64,000 nucleotides of DNA from positions 62,001-126,000 of the forward strand of contig NZ_NJIG01000001.1 in NCBI RefSeq assembly GCF_002209535.1, written 5' to 3'. The stretch is from Achromobacter marplatensis. Its GTDB lineage: Bacteria > Pseudomonadota > Gammaproteobacteria > Burkholderiales > Burkholderiaceae_B. The notes under the pieces are model-generated. The model made no database searches and was not told the DNA's origin. It worked only from the letters and a program-made list of their open reading frames with translations. Shown here one piece after another: positions 54,484-63,552 of the stretch; within the stretch, counting starts at the first letter, position 1; every line of letters starts with the position of its first letter. Position numbers and translations under genes: made by a program.

Positions 54484-54562
54484 GTTGCGCTCCTTTTCCT
54501 CGCATTGATCCATTGCCTGCTGGCTTGGATACCCGGTGGTGGGCCTGATTGGCTCAACTCGT

Positions 54563-54662
54563 TGTTATGACATCGACTGAACTATATGGCAGCGGAATTA
54601 TTTCTTTTACTAGGGGAAACACTGCTATCCTGCCGAAAATATCTGTAGACAATGTCATAACA
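54563..54662. promoter_or_regulatory. Paired GntR operators in the divergent control region
   Basis: TGTTATGACAT (54563-54573) and its exact reverse complement ATGTCATAACA (54652-54662) lie 78 bases apart. Each contains GT-N-AT-N-AC, close to the HutC-type GntR consensus. The second site ends on the A of the kinase start codon. Confidence 0.65.
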
Positions 54663-56152
54663 TGAAAGCCGACATATTCCTGGGTATCGACATGGGGTCC
54701 ACGGGCCTGAAGGCGGTTGCCTTCGAGGCTGGGACGGGAGCCACGCTGGCCGCCTCGGGCGGCGGGCTGCCCTATAGGCATCTGCCTGGTGGCGGCTGCG
54801 AATTGCGTGCGGACGCCATCGACGCGGCGCTGATGCAGGCCCTGCGCGGCGTGGCCGCGCAACTGGGGCCGCGTGTGGCTCAGGTGCAGGCGCTGTGCTG
54901 CACCGGCCATGGCGCGGGGCTGTACGCGCTGGACGAGCGGGGCGATCTGTTGGCCGGGCGCGCCGTGGCGTCGACCGACCAGCGGGCTGCCGGGCTGGCG
55001 CGGAATCTGGCGCAGCGGCAGGGGGACGCCCTGTATCAGGAAGTGGGCTGCCGGCCGTGGTCGGGCCAGCCCAGCCTGGTTGCCACGGAATTATTCGATG
55101 CGCAAGGCGGTGGGCATCGGGCGATTCGCCGCCTGCTGTTCGCCAAGGACTATCTGGGCTTCCTGCTTAGCGGAGAAATCGCCACCGACGCCAGCGACGT
55201 CAGCACGGCGGGCCTGCTGAATCTGGACACCGGCGTGTGGTCCGCGTTGGCATTCGAGGCGGCCGGCCTGGCGGATCTGATGCCGCGCGCACTGCCACCG
55301 ATCGTGCCCACGGGCACGGTGATCGGGCGCCTGCTGCCGGCGCGCGCGGCCGCCTGCGGGCTGCCTGCCGGCCTGCCGGTCGTCATGGGCGCGATCGATC
55401 TGCTGGCCTCCCTGTCGGCGGTGGGCGCTGTCAAAAGCGGCCATGCGGTGGCGGTGTTCGGCACCTGGTGCGTGAACGCCGTTGTGGCCGATGCGCGCGA
55501 ACCCAAGCCGGAGGTCGGCGCGATCGTGCGCCATGGGCCGCCGGCCTCGCGGCTATATCTTGAGAACAGCCCTTCGTCCATGGCGAATGTGGCGTGGCTG
55601 GCACGCGCGCTGCAGTTCGACGATGCGGCCGCGGCGGTGGACTGCGCGATGTCGGTGCCGCTGGGCGCGGAGGGCTTGCGCTTTCTGCCTTTCATCAACG
55701 GGGGCGGGGTGGCGGCGGGCGCAACGGCGGGCTTCGTGGGCTTGAAGGGGCATCACGGGCGTGCGCACATGGCGCGCGCGGTGATCGACGGCGTGGCGGC
55801 GTTGCATGCCTGGCACTTGAAGCGCCTGGCCGCGCATGGCCTGGGCGTGCCGGGCCGGGTGGCTGCCTTGGGTGGCGGCGCGCGCGATCCGCGGCTGGTG
55901 CGCTTGCTGGCCGATTTCCTGGGCCATCCTGTTGAACGCTGCGGCGATGACGAGACCGGGGCGCGCGGCGCGGCCGGCTATGCGGCGTTGTCGCAAGGCG
56001 CAAGCGCGGACGAGGCCTTGCCCGTGCGTTGCGTGACCGAAGCGCCGGATGCGACGACGGCGCAAGCGCATGCCGAGTTCCATTCGGAATTTGAAGCGCT
56101 GATCGGCAATATGGCGCCCGCCTTCGCGCAATTGGCGGGGCGTGCGCCATGA
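54662..56152 (+). CDS. FGGY-family carbohydrate/polyol kinase
   Basis: A 496-residue kinase. The ATP phosphate-1 motif is GIDMGSTGLKAV; TDASDVSTAGLLNLDTGVW, VMGAIDLLASLSAVGAV, AVFGTWCVN and the C-terminal FGGY signature region AALGGGARDPRLVRLLADFLG follow. The family includes glycerol, erythritol, xylulose and ribulose kinases. The start is fixed by the motif 8 residues in, yet no Shine-Dalgarno precedes it: the operator abuts the ATG, so the message may be leaderless. Together with the GlpD-like gene it parallels the EryA-EryB pair for erythritol. Confidence 0.88.
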   Translation: MKADIFLGIDMGSTGLKAVAFEAGTGATLAASGGGLPYRHLPGGGCELRADAIDAALMQALRGVAAQLGPRVAQVQALCCTGHGAGLYALDERGDLLAGRAVASTDQRAAGLARNLAQRQGDALYQEVGCRPWSGQPSLVATELFDAQGGGHRAIRRLLFAKDYLGFLLSGEIATDASDVSTAGLLNLDTGVWSALAFEAAGLADLMPRALPPIVPTGTVIGRLLPARAAACGLPAGLPVVMGAIDLLASLSAVGAVKSGHAVAVFGTWCVNAVVADAREPKPEVGAIVRHGPPASRLYLENSPSSMANVAWLARALQFDDAAAAVDCAMSVPLGAEGLRFLPFINGGGVAAGATAGFVGLKGHHGRAHMARAVIDGVAALHAWHLKRLAAHGLGVPGRVAALGGGARDPRLVRLLADFLGHPVERCGDDETGARGAAGYAALSQGASADEALPVRCVTEAPDATTAQAHAEFHSEFEALIGNMAPAFAQLAGRAP

Positions 56153-57867
56153 TGACGCCAACCTTGCCCTATGTGCGTCCGGCCGCGTTGGCGGGCCGGC
56201 ATTTTTCCACGGTGATCGTGGGCGCCGGCATCAATGGCGTGGGCGTGTTCCGCGATTTGTCGTTGCAGGGCGTGGACTGCCTGATCGTCGACAAGGGCGA
56301 CTTTGCGGCCGGCGCCAGCAGTGCGCCGTCGCGGATGATCCATGGCGGCTTGCGTTACCTGGAAAGCGGCGCATTCGCGCTGGTGTCGGAAGCCACCCGC
56401 GAACGCAATCGGCTGCTGCGCAACGCGCCGCATCTGGTGCGTCCGCTGAAAACGGTGGTGCCGTTGTCCAGCCGTTTCGGCGGCCTGCTGGGCAGCGTGC
56501 TGCGCTTTGCCGGGTTCAAGGCGTCGCCCGGGGCGCGCGGCGTATTCGTGGTGGCGCTGGGCCTGCGCCTGTATGACCGCCTGGGACGGCGCCAGCGCGT
56601 GATGCCGGAACACCGCATCGCCAGGGCCTCGGCCGCCGACAACATCCTGTTCCGGGAGTCGGTGGGCTGGACGGCCACGTATTTCGATGCCTGGATCAGC
56701 CATCCCGAATGGTTGATCCAGGAACTGATGGCCGACGCGCATGCCGACCAGCCCGCGTCGCTGGCGGCCAACTATTGCAATGTGACGGCGTGCCGGGGCA
56801 GGACGCTTAGCCTGCGCGACGAGATCACCGGGGAAACCGTCGAGGTCACCGCGGACACCGTGGTCAATGCCACGGGCGCGTGGCTGGACCGGTCCGCCGG
56901 CGTGCTGGAAGGGGCGGGTTCACGCGTCATGGGCACGAAGGGCTCGCACTTGATCCTGGACCATCCCGCGTTGCGCGCGGCGTTGGACGGGCGCATGGTG
57001 TACTTCGAAGCGTCGGACGGACGGGTCTGCATCGTTTATCCCTTTATGGATCGCGTGCTGGTCGGGTCCACCGACATTCCGGTTGATGATCCCGACCAGG
57101 CGGCTACCGAATCCGCCGAGATCGATTACCTGCTGGACGTGCTGGGCGAGGTCTTCCCGCGGCTGCGTTTTGCGCGCGGCGACGTCGTCTACACTTACGT
57201 CGGTGTGCGTCCGCTGGCGTATTCGGATGCGGACAAGCCCGGCCAGATATCGCGCGACCACGCGGTGGTGGTCGATCCGCCGAACGCCGTGCGCAAGGTT
57301 CCGCTGGTGTGCCTGGTGGGCGGCAAGTGGACCACGTTCCGATCCTTGGCGGAATTGGCCGCGAACCAGGTGCTGACGCTGCTGGATCGGCCCCGTCTGC
57401 GCTTGACCGAGGCGCTGGCCATCGGCGGTGGTGCGGACATGCCCGCGGACGGCCCGGCCAGGGAACAACTGGTCGATACGATCCGGGCTAGCTCAGGCCT
57501 TTCGCGCGAACGGATCGACGGGCTGGTCAGCCGCTACGGTTCGCGTGCCGACGGCCTGGCGCAGGCCTTCGCGGCCGCAGGGGACGTTCCGCTGCGCCAT
57601 GCGCCGGACTATTCCGAAGCCGAGATCCGCATGCTGTGCCGCCAGACGGGCGTGCAGCATCTGGCCGATCTGGTGATCCGCCGGACCTTGCTGGCGATAT
57701 GCGGCCGCGTCACCGACGGCTTGCTGGCCGAATTGGCGGAGCTGGCCGCAGAGGCGCTGGGTTGGACGGACACGCGCCGGCGCGACGAGTGGCTGGCGTG
57801 CGCCGCCATTCTGCGCGACCGGCATTTTGTAGATATTGATTCAAGCCTTAGCCTTATCACGACATGA
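56149..57867 (+). CDS. GlpD-like FAD-dependent sugar-/polyol-phosphate dehydrogenase
   Basis: A 572-residue flavoprotein of the glycerol-3-phosphate dehydrogenase family. FAD motif VIVGAGINGVGVFRDL at residues 22-37; the substrate loop APSRMIHGGLRYLESG; RVMGTKGSHLILDHP, YPFMDRVLVGSTDIPVDDPD and GGKWTTFRSLAELAA match GlpD in order. The C-terminal extension (500-572) is the usual GlpD domain. Within this locus it probably oxidises the product of the adjacent kinase rather than glycerol 3-phosphate, as EryB does with erythritol phosphate. It overlaps the kinase gene (ATGATG) and the regulator gene (ATGA). Confidence 0.88.
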   Translation: MMTPTLPYVRPAALAGRHFSTVIVGAGINGVGVFRDLSLQGVDCLIVDKGDFAAGASSAPSRMIHGGLRYLESGAFALVSEATRERNRLLRNAPHLVRPLKTVVPLSSRFGGLLGSVLRFAGFKASPGARGVFVVALGLRLYDRLGRRQRVMPEHRIARASAADNILFRESVGWTATYFDAWISHPEWLIQELMADAHADQPASLAANYCNVTACRGRTLSLRDEITGETVEVTADTVVNATGAWLDRSAGVLEGAGSRVMGTKGSHLILDHPALRAALDGRMVYFEASDGRVCIVYPFMDRVLVGSTDIPVDDPDQAATESAEIDYLLDVLGEVFPRLRFARGDVVYTYVGVRPLAYSDADKPGQISRDHAVVVDPPNAVRKVPLVCLVGGKWTTFRSLAELAANQVLTLLDRPRLRLTEALAIGGGADMPADGPAREQLVDTIRASSGLSRERIDGLVSRYGSRADGLAQAFAAAGDVPLRHAPDYSEAEIRMLCRQTGVQHLADLVIRRTLLAICGRVTDGLLAELAELAAEALGWTDTRRRDEWLACAAILRDRHFVDIDSSLSLITT

Positions 57868-58619
57868 GCAGCCCCATTCCGACCCAAGACGTACTGGACC
57901 GCAGCGCCGGCGCCCCGCTTTGGGCGCAGTTTCGCGACGTGGTGCGCGGCAAGATCCTTCAAGGCGAACTGGCGGTGGGGGCCAAGCTGCCCACCGAGGC
58001 CGAGTTCGGCGAACAGTACGGCATTTCACGCATTGTGGTGCGGGAGGCGTTGGCGGATCTGGTGCGCAATGGCCTGATCTACAAGATCCGCGGGCAGGGC
58101 GCTTTTGTGTCGGCGCGCGAACGCGACGAGGACTTCGTATCGACGGTGCTGGGCTTTTCAGACGAAATGGCCCGCAAGGGTCGCACCGTCCGCACCCAGG
58201 TGCTGGTGCAGGAGCTGCGCGCGCCGACCGCGCAGGAAGCGACGTCGCTGGCGCTGAATGAAGCGGACATGGTGGTGGCGCTAAAGCGCTTGCGCAGCGT
58301 GGACGGCGAACTGCAGTTACTGGTGGAGACCGCCGTGCCGGCGGATCTGGCGCCCGGCCTGCACCGCACGCGCCTGGAAAACCGTTCGCTGTATGACGTG
58401 TTGCGCCGCCAGTATGGGTTGCGCATCGTGCGGGCGGAGCGCTGGATCGATGCGGTGGCGCCCGACGCGCACACGTGTGAATTGTTGGGCATGGCCAGCG
58501 CCGAACCGTTGCTGCGCATCGAGTCCATTGCTTACGGTTCGAATGGCCGGCCGCTGGAATACTACCGCGCGTTGCACCGCTGCAAATCGAGCCGGCTGCA
58601 CGTTCAGACCACGACCTGA
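57864..58619 (+). CDS. GntR-family regulator with UTRA domain (HutC type)
   Basis: A 251-residue regulator. The winged helix is at residues 15-80 (LPTEAEFGEQYGISRIVVREALADL); the UTRA ligand domain is at about 100-240 (VGARKG-like core, ending SIAYGSNGRPLEYYRALHRC). It is translationally coupled to the GlpD-like gene by a 4-base overlap. It probably binds the paired sites at 54563-54573 and 54652-54662 and responds to a phosphorylated intermediate, as other UTRA regulators do. Confidence 0.9.
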   Translation: MSSPIPTQDVLDRSAGAPLWAQFRDVVRGKILQGELAVGAKLPTEAEFGEQYGISRIVVREALADLVRNGLIYKIRGQGAFVSARERDEDFVSTVLGFSDEMARKGRTVRTQVLVQELRAPTAQEATSLALNEADMVVALKRLRSVDGELQLLVETAVPADLAPGLHRTRLENRSLYDVLRRQYGLRIVRAERWIDAVAPDAHTCELLGMASAEPLLRIESIAYGSNGRPLEYYRALHRCKSSRLHVQTTT

Positions 58620-58636
58620 GGCCGCGGTCCGCCCCA

Positions 58637-59230
58637 TTAGAAGAGGTTCAGCGCTTGCGCCACCCATAGCGCCAGGCCGATCGCGATGCCGATCAGCAGC
58701 ATGCGCCGCAGTCCGCCACCCGAGGGGACCGCGCCGGGCGACAACGACGGATCCGCATTGACGCGCGAGGGGTGCGACGCGCCGGCGGCGGGAGCAGGGC
58801 GCGCCGAGGGGGCGTCGGCCTGATCTGGGCTATCCGTTTCGATGGTGAACGCAGGCTTGCGCTTGACGTCAGCCGCATCGCCGGCGAAGTCCTGCACGTC
58901 GATGCCCGCGTTTTTCAGCATGTCCCACAGGCCGCCCAGGTCTTTGCCGCTGCGCAACGCCTCGATGCGTTCGCGTTCGGCGCGCGGAACCTCATCCAGG
59001 CTGTCGTACTTGCGGCCGTTCACCATGACCGCGCCGTCCTTGATCAGGACGTTGAACGATTCCCCGTTTTCCAGGCCTGCGTAGCTCCATTCCTGAGTGA
59101 CGCTGACGCCGTCCATCTTGCTGTCCAGCAGGTCTTCGATGTGGACGCGCTGCTCGGGCGTGAGGTCCGAGGTGGAACTCCAGCTGCGCGTGGTCGTCGA
59201 ACTGCGCCAGGTCTTCGTCTTGTCGTTCAT
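58637..59230 (-). CDS. Hypothetical protein with C-terminal membrane anchor
   Basis: A 197-residue protein of unknown function. The N-terminus is serine/threonine-rich (KTWRSSTTTRSWSSTSDLT), the centre LIKDGAVMVNGRKYDSLDEVPRAERERIEAL looks like a small folded unit, then a proline/alanine linker and one C-terminal transmembrane helix (RRMLLIGIAIGLALWVAQAL) ending NLF. This tail-anchored design is seen in small inner-membrane proteins. I recognise no family. Confidence 0.65.
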   Translation of the reverse strand: MNDKTKTWRSSTTTRSWSSTSDLTPEQRVHIEDLLDSKMDGVSVTQEWSYAGLENGESFNVLIKDGAVMVNGRKYDSLDEVPRAERERIEALRSGKDLGGLWDMLKNAGIDVQDFAGDAADVKRKPAFTIETDSPDQADAPSARPAPAAGASHPSRVNADPSLSPGAVPSGGGLRRMLLIGIAIGLALWVAQALNLF

Positions 59231-59558
59231 GGGAGGGATCCGTTGCTGTTCCTTGCCGCGAAATATACAGAATCCGTTAACCCGTTTGTCAGAAAATCCC
59301 GCTTTTGCGGGCTTCTTACATTGTCCTTAAAGCAAAAGACAATCCCATGTCAAGAAAATCGAACTGATATGGTCACTTGAGCAGATCAGATGGTCGAAAA
59401 GGCGCATAATGCGACCACCTTCTCTTATGTCCCTTTTCAAGAGCAGGTTCGATTTTCTGTAAGCAAAGAGCGTGTTGTCACTAGCTCGGCAGTTCGTGTT
59501 TCCAGGTTTCATGTTCGGTAGCGCGCTAGGACAACTTGGAGTATTCACGGAGATGTCT
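59231..59558. other. Control region upstream of the dehydrogenase operon
   Basis: A 328-base region between divergent genes. CCCGC-TTTT-GCGGG (59298-59311) followed by CTTCTT is a weak hairpin. A+T rises between 59330 and 59480, suiting the operon promoter; I see no clear consensus hexamers. Confidence 0.45.
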
Positions 59559-60272
59559 ATGACAGAAGATGCAAAGCCGCGCCGGCGGTTTCTGCAAGCG
59601 TTGGCCATCGTGCCAGCGTCGACGATGGCGGTAGGGGCCTTGACCACGGCCTGTACCAGCGCCGACGAAGGCAAGGCCGCTCAGGCCGCCAAGCCCTACG
59701 CACCCACCTATTTCACCCAGCCTGAATGGACCTTCATCGTGGCGGCCGTGGATCACCTGATCCCCGCCGACGAGTACGGTCCGGGCGCCATTGCCGCCGG
59801 CGTGCCTGAGTTCATCGACCGCCAGATGGAAACGCCCTTTGGCCACGGCAAGCTCTGGTACATGCAAGGCCCGTTCCATCCCGATCAGGTGCCGGAACTG
59901 GGTTACCAGCTGAACCAGACTCCCCGCGAGGTCTACCGCCACGGCATCGAAGCCTGCAACGCCTGGTGCGTGAAGACGCACGGCAAGGTGTATGCCGAGC
60001 TGGACAAGCCGCTGCAGGAACAGATCCTGAAGGATCTGCAAGGCGGCAAGATCGAGCTCGAGACCGTGCCTGCCAGGACGTTCTTCAGCTTCCTCTTGTC
60101 CAACACGAAGGAAGGGTTCTTTGCCGATCCGATCTACGGCGGCAACAAGAACATGGTGGGTTGGAAGATGGTGGGCTTTCCCGGCGCGCGCGCCGACTAT
60201 ATGGACTGGGTTGACCAGCCCAATGTGAAGTACCCCTATGGCCCCGTGTCGATCTCTGGGGAGAAGGGTTAA
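59559..60272 (+). CDS. Gluconate 2-dehydrogenase subunit 3-family protein (gamma subunit)
   Basis: A 237-residue small subunit with a twin-arginine type start (KPRRRFLQALAIVPASTMAV) and a cysteine after it (LTTACTSADE) that suits a lipoprotein. The family segment YAPTYFTQPEWTFIVAAVDHLIPADEYGPGAIAAGVPEFIDRQ (abridged by motif) is typical. It is needed for export and anchoring of the large flavin subunit, which has no signal of its own. ATG 59559 was chosen for the GGAG at 59549-59552, 6 bases upstream; ATG 59553 is too close. Confidence 0.88.
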   Translation: MTEDAKPRRRFLQALAIVPASTMAVGALTTACTSADEGKAAQAAKPYAPTYFTQPEWTFIVAAVDHLIPADEYGPGAIAAGVPEFIDRQMETPFGHGKLWYMQGPFHPDQVPELGYQLNQTPREVYRHGIEACNAWCVKTHGKVYAELDKPLQEQILKDLQGGKIELETVPARTFFSFLLSNTKEGFFADPIYGGNKNMVGWKMVGFPGARADYMDWVDQPNVKYPYGPVSISGEKG

Positions 60273-60274
60273 TC

Positions 60275-62050
60275 ATGGCGATCAAGAAAGATAAAGTGGA
60301 TGCGGTCCTGGTCGGGTTCGGCTGGACCGGTGCGATCCTGGGTCAGGAACTGACCGAAGCCGGGTTGCACGTGCTGGCGCTGGAGCGCGGCGGCATGCAG
60401 GACACGCCGAAGGACGCCGAGTACCCGAAGGTGATCGACGAGCTGGCGTATTCCGTGCGCGGCAAGCTGTTCCAGGACCTGTCCAAGGAAACCGTGACGA
60501 TCCGCCACGGCGTGGACGACGTGGCCGTGCCGTACCGCCAGAACGGCTCGTTCCTGCTGGGAACGGGCGTGGGCGGCGCAGGCTTTCACTGGAACGGCAT
60601 GCACTACCGCGCGCTGCCTGAAGAGCTGGAACTGCGCACGCGCTACGAAACGCGCTACGGCAAGAAGTTCATTCCGGAAGGCATGACCATCCAGGACTTC
60701 GGCGTGACGTACGACGAACTGGAACCGTACTTCTCGAAATTCGAGTACGTGTGCGGCACGTCCGGCAAGGCCGGCAACCTGAACGGCAAGATCGTGGAAG
60801 GCGGCAACCCGCTGGAAGGCAAGCGCAGCAAGGAATTCCCGCTGCCCGCGCTGCCCAACACGTATGGCGCGCAGTTGTTCGAGAAGGCCGCGCGCGAAGT
60901 CGGGTTCAATCCGTATCCGGCACCCGCCGCCAATGCCTCGGGCCCGTACACCAACCCCTACGGCGTGCGCCTGGGCCCCTGCAACTTCTGCGGTTTCTGC
61001 GAAAACTACGGGTGCTACATGTACTCGAAGGCGTCGCCGCAGACGACCATCCTGCCGGTGCTGCTGAAGAAGCCGAATTTCGAGCTGCGCACGCATTCGC
61101 AGGTGATCAAGGTCAATCTGGATTCCACCGGCAAGAAGGCCATCGGCGTGACGTATATCGACGCCCAGGGCCGGGAAATCGACCAGCCGGCCGATCTGGT
61201 GATCCTGTCGGCCTACCAGATGCACAACGTGCGCCTTTTGCTGCTCTCGGGTATCGGCAAGCCGTATGACCCGAAGACCAATGAAGGCGTGGTCGGCAAG
61301 AACTACGCATACCAGATGAACGGCGCAGTGAACGTGCTGCTGCCCAAGGGCACCCAGCTGAACCCCTTCGTGGGCACCGGCGCGGGCGGCGTGGGCATGG
61401 ACGACTTGAACGGCGACCAGTTCGACCACGGCCCGCTGGGCTTTCTGGGCGGCGCCAGCATCCGCCACGTGCGCTACGGCGGCCGTCCCATCAAGCAGAC
61501 GCCGACGACGCCGGGCACCCCCAGCTGGGGCACGGCCTGGAAAGCGGGTGTGCAGGACGCGTATCAGCGCTTCATGACCATCGGCATTTCCGGTTCGGTG
61601 ATGTCGTACCGCGACGCCTATCTGTCGCTGGATCCGACGTACAAGGACGCCTATGGCCAGCCGCTGCTGCGCATGACGTTCGACTGGCATGACAACGAGT
61701 TCGACATGCTGGGCTACATGGGCAAGCGCATGGAGACCGTGGCCAAGGCCATGAATCCGGAGAAGCACTTCGTGGCCGTGCGCAAGAAGGGCGCGCGCTA
61801 TGACACGCGTGTCTACCAAAGCACGCACAACACCGGCGGCGCGATCATGGGCTCGAACCCCAAGGAAAGCGTGGTCAACAAGTACCTGCAAAGCTGGGAT
61901 GTGCCGAACGTGTTCGTGATGGGCGCCTGCGTGTTCCCGCAGAACATGGGCTACAACCCGACCGGGCTGGTGGGCGCCTTGGCCTTCTGGGCCGCGCAGG
62001 CGATCCGCGACCAGTATCTGAAGAACCCCGGCCCGCTGGTCCAGGCTTAA
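60275..62050 (+). CDS. GMC-family flavoprotein dehydrogenase (gluconate/sorbitol/glucose type, alpha subunit)
   Basis: A 591-residue GMC oxidoreductase. FAD motif VLVGFGWTGAILGQELTEAG at 11-30; GTGVGGAGFHWNGMHYRA covers the FAD-binding and active-site strand; the C-terminal THNTGGAIMGSNP and GACVFPQNMGYNPTGLVGALAF hold the catalytic His/Asn region. A cysteine cluster CNFCGFCENYGC (C236, C239, C242, C247) matches the 3Fe-4S-binding type segment reported in FAD-dependent glucose dehydrogenases of this family. Substrate (gluconate, glucose or another polyol) cannot be told from the sequence. It has no signal peptide and is exported with its small subunit. Confidence 0.9.
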   Translation: MAIKKDKVDAVLVGFGWTGAILGQELTEAGLHVLALERGGMQDTPKDAEYPKVIDELAYSVRGKLFQDLSKETVTIRHGVDDVAVPYRQNGSFLLGTGVGGAGFHWNGMHYRALPEELELRTRYETRYGKKFIPEGMTIQDFGVTYDELEPYFSKFEYVCGTSGKAGNLNGKIVEGGNPLEGKRSKEFPLPALPNTYGAQLFEKAAREVGFNPYPAPAANASGPYTNPYGVRLGPCNFCGFCENYGCYMYSKASPQTTILPVLLKKPNFELRTHSQVIKVNLDSTGKKAIGVTYIDAQGREIDQPADLVILSAYQMHNVRLLLLSGIGKPYDPKTNEGVVGKNYAYQMNGAVNVLLPKGTQLNPFVGTGAGGVGMDDLNGDQFDHGPLGFLGGASIRHVRYGGRPIKQTPTTPGTPSWGTAWKAGVQDAYQRFMTIGISGSVMSYRDAYLSLDPTYKDAYGQPLLRMTFDWHDNEFDMLGYMGKRMETVAKAMNPEKHFVAVRKKGARYDTRVYQSTHNTGGAIMGSNPKESVVNKYLQSWDVPNVFVMGACVFPQNMGYNPTGLVGALAFWAAQAIRDQYLKNPGPLVQA

Positions 62051-62062
62051 GGAGACGGAACA

Positions 62063-63376
62063 ATGTTGAAGCAAACCATTGTTGCGGCCTTCTCGGCCCT
62101 GGTCGCCAGCGCCGCATTCGCGGCGGACGGCACGACGGCCGCGGCGGATGCGCAGATGATCAAGCAGGGCGAATACCTGTCGCGCGCCGGCGACTGCATC
62201 GCCTGCCATACGGCCAAGGGCGGCAAGCCCTTCGCCGGCGGACTCGGCATCGAGTCGCCGCTGGGCACGATCTATTCGACCAACATCACGCCCGACAAAG
62301 AGACGGGCATCGGCAACTACACCTACGAGGACTTCGACCAGGCCGTGCGCCACGGCAAGGCCCGCGATGGCCATTCGCTGTATCCGGCCATGCCGTACAC
62401 CGCGTACGCCAAGGTCACGCCCGATGACGTGAAGGCGCTGTATGCCTACTTCATGCATGGCGTGGAACCGGTCAAGCAGGAAAACAAGGACACGGACATC
62501 TCGTGGCCCATGTCGATGCGCTGGCCCTTGACCGTGTGGCGCTGGATGTTCGCACCCGACGTCGTCAGCGGCCCCGCTGCGAGCGACTTGAAGGGCGCCG
62601 ACCGCGAAGCGCTGCTGCGTGGCCAGTACCTGGTCGAAGGCCTGGGCCATTGCAGCACCTGCCATACGCCGCGCGGTTTCGCCTTGCAGGAAAAGGCGCT
62701 GAGCGACGCGGACGGCTCGGCCTTCCTGTCGGGCGGCGTGGTGGAAGGCTGGCTGGCCAAGAACCTGCGCGGCGACGCCACCGACGGCCTGGGCAACTGG
62801 ACGAAGGAAGACATTGCTGTCTTCCTGAAGTCTGGCCGCAACGGCCATTCGGCTGCGTTCGGCGGCATGGCGCAAGTGGTCGAGGACAGCACGCAGCACT
62901 TGTCCGACGCCGATCTGAACGCCATTGCGGTGTATCTGAAGAGCTTGCCGCCGGTCAACAAGGACGCGACCAAGCCGCTGGCCGATGACGAGTCCGTGGC
63001 GCAAGCGCTGCGTACCGGCAAGGATAAGAGCGATGGCGCGATGGCGTTCCTGAATAACTGCGCCGCCTGCCACCGCAGCACCGGCAAGGGTTATACGGAA
63101 ACGTTCCCGCAGTTGGCGTTGAGCTCGACGGTGAATTCCGCGGATCCGGCCTCGCTGATCCACATCGTGCTCAAGGGCGCGCAGATGCCGGGCACGACGG
63201 CGGCGCCCACGGCCTACGCGATGCCTGGCTTCGACTGGCGCATGACCGACAAGGAAGTCGCCGACGTGGTGACCTTCGTGCGGTCCAGCTGGGGCAACAA
63301 GGGCGCGGCAGTCAGCGCGTCGGATGTGGCCAAGGTGCGCAAGGAAGTGGGGGCGGCCGCGCAGCCCGCGCGTTAA
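62063..63376 (+). CDS. Triheme cytochrome c subunit of the dehydrogenase
   Basis: A 437-residue cytochrome with a Sec signal peptide (cleavage after AAFA). Three CxxCH haem sites: CIACH (C45-H49), CSTCH (C197-H201), CAACH (C333-H337). It takes electrons from the flavin subunit to ubiquinone or oxidase at the periplasmic face. It follows the flavin gene by 12 bases and a terminator follows it. Confidence 0.92.
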   Translation: MLKQTIVAAFSALVASAAFAADGTTAAADAQMIKQGEYLSRAGDCIACHTAKGGKPFAGGLGIESPLGTIYSTNITPDKETGIGNYTYEDFDQAVRHGKARDGHSLYPAMPYTAYAKVTPDDVKALYAYFMHGVEPVKQENKDTDISWPMSMRWPLTVWRWMFAPDVVSGPAASDLKGADREALLRGQYLVEGLGHCSTCHTPRGFALQEKALSDADGSAFLSGGVVEGWLAKNLRGDATDGLGNWTKEDIAVFLKSGRNGHSAAFGGMAQVVEDSTQHLSDADLNAIAVYLKSLPPVNKDATKPLADDESVAQALRTGKDKSDGAMAFLNNCAACHRSTGKGYTETFPQLALSSTVNSADPASLIHIVLKGAQMPGTTAAPTAYAMPGFDWRMTDKEVADVVTFVRSSWGNKGAAVSASDVAKVRKEVGAAAQPAR

Positions 63377-63413
63377 CGCGCCCCGCGGTTCCGCAAGACG
63401 GTCCCGCATGATG

Positions 63414-63453
63414 GCGGCGTCGGAAAGTCCAGGCTTTCCGGCGCCGCTTTTTT
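63414..63453 (+). terminator. Rho-independent terminator of the dehydrogenase operon
   Basis: A 14-base stem (63414-63427 with 63434-63447, one G-U pair) around a 6-base loop, followed by TTTTTT at 63448-63453. Confidence 0.85.
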
Positions 63454-63552
63454 ATTTGATGCGTCGCGCCCAGATCGTCCGCCACGGGCAGACGCGGAGC
63501 TTGCCCAGCTGCTATGATTACTGGATAAATACCCAGCTATCCGGCCCGGCCG

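Noticed and set aside
60269-63409. A 1046-codon open frame antisense to the dehydrogenase operon
   Set aside because: It mirrors three well-supported genes, and its translation is arginine/histidine/alanine-rich without any domain; long antisense frames arise in high-GC genes from codon bias.
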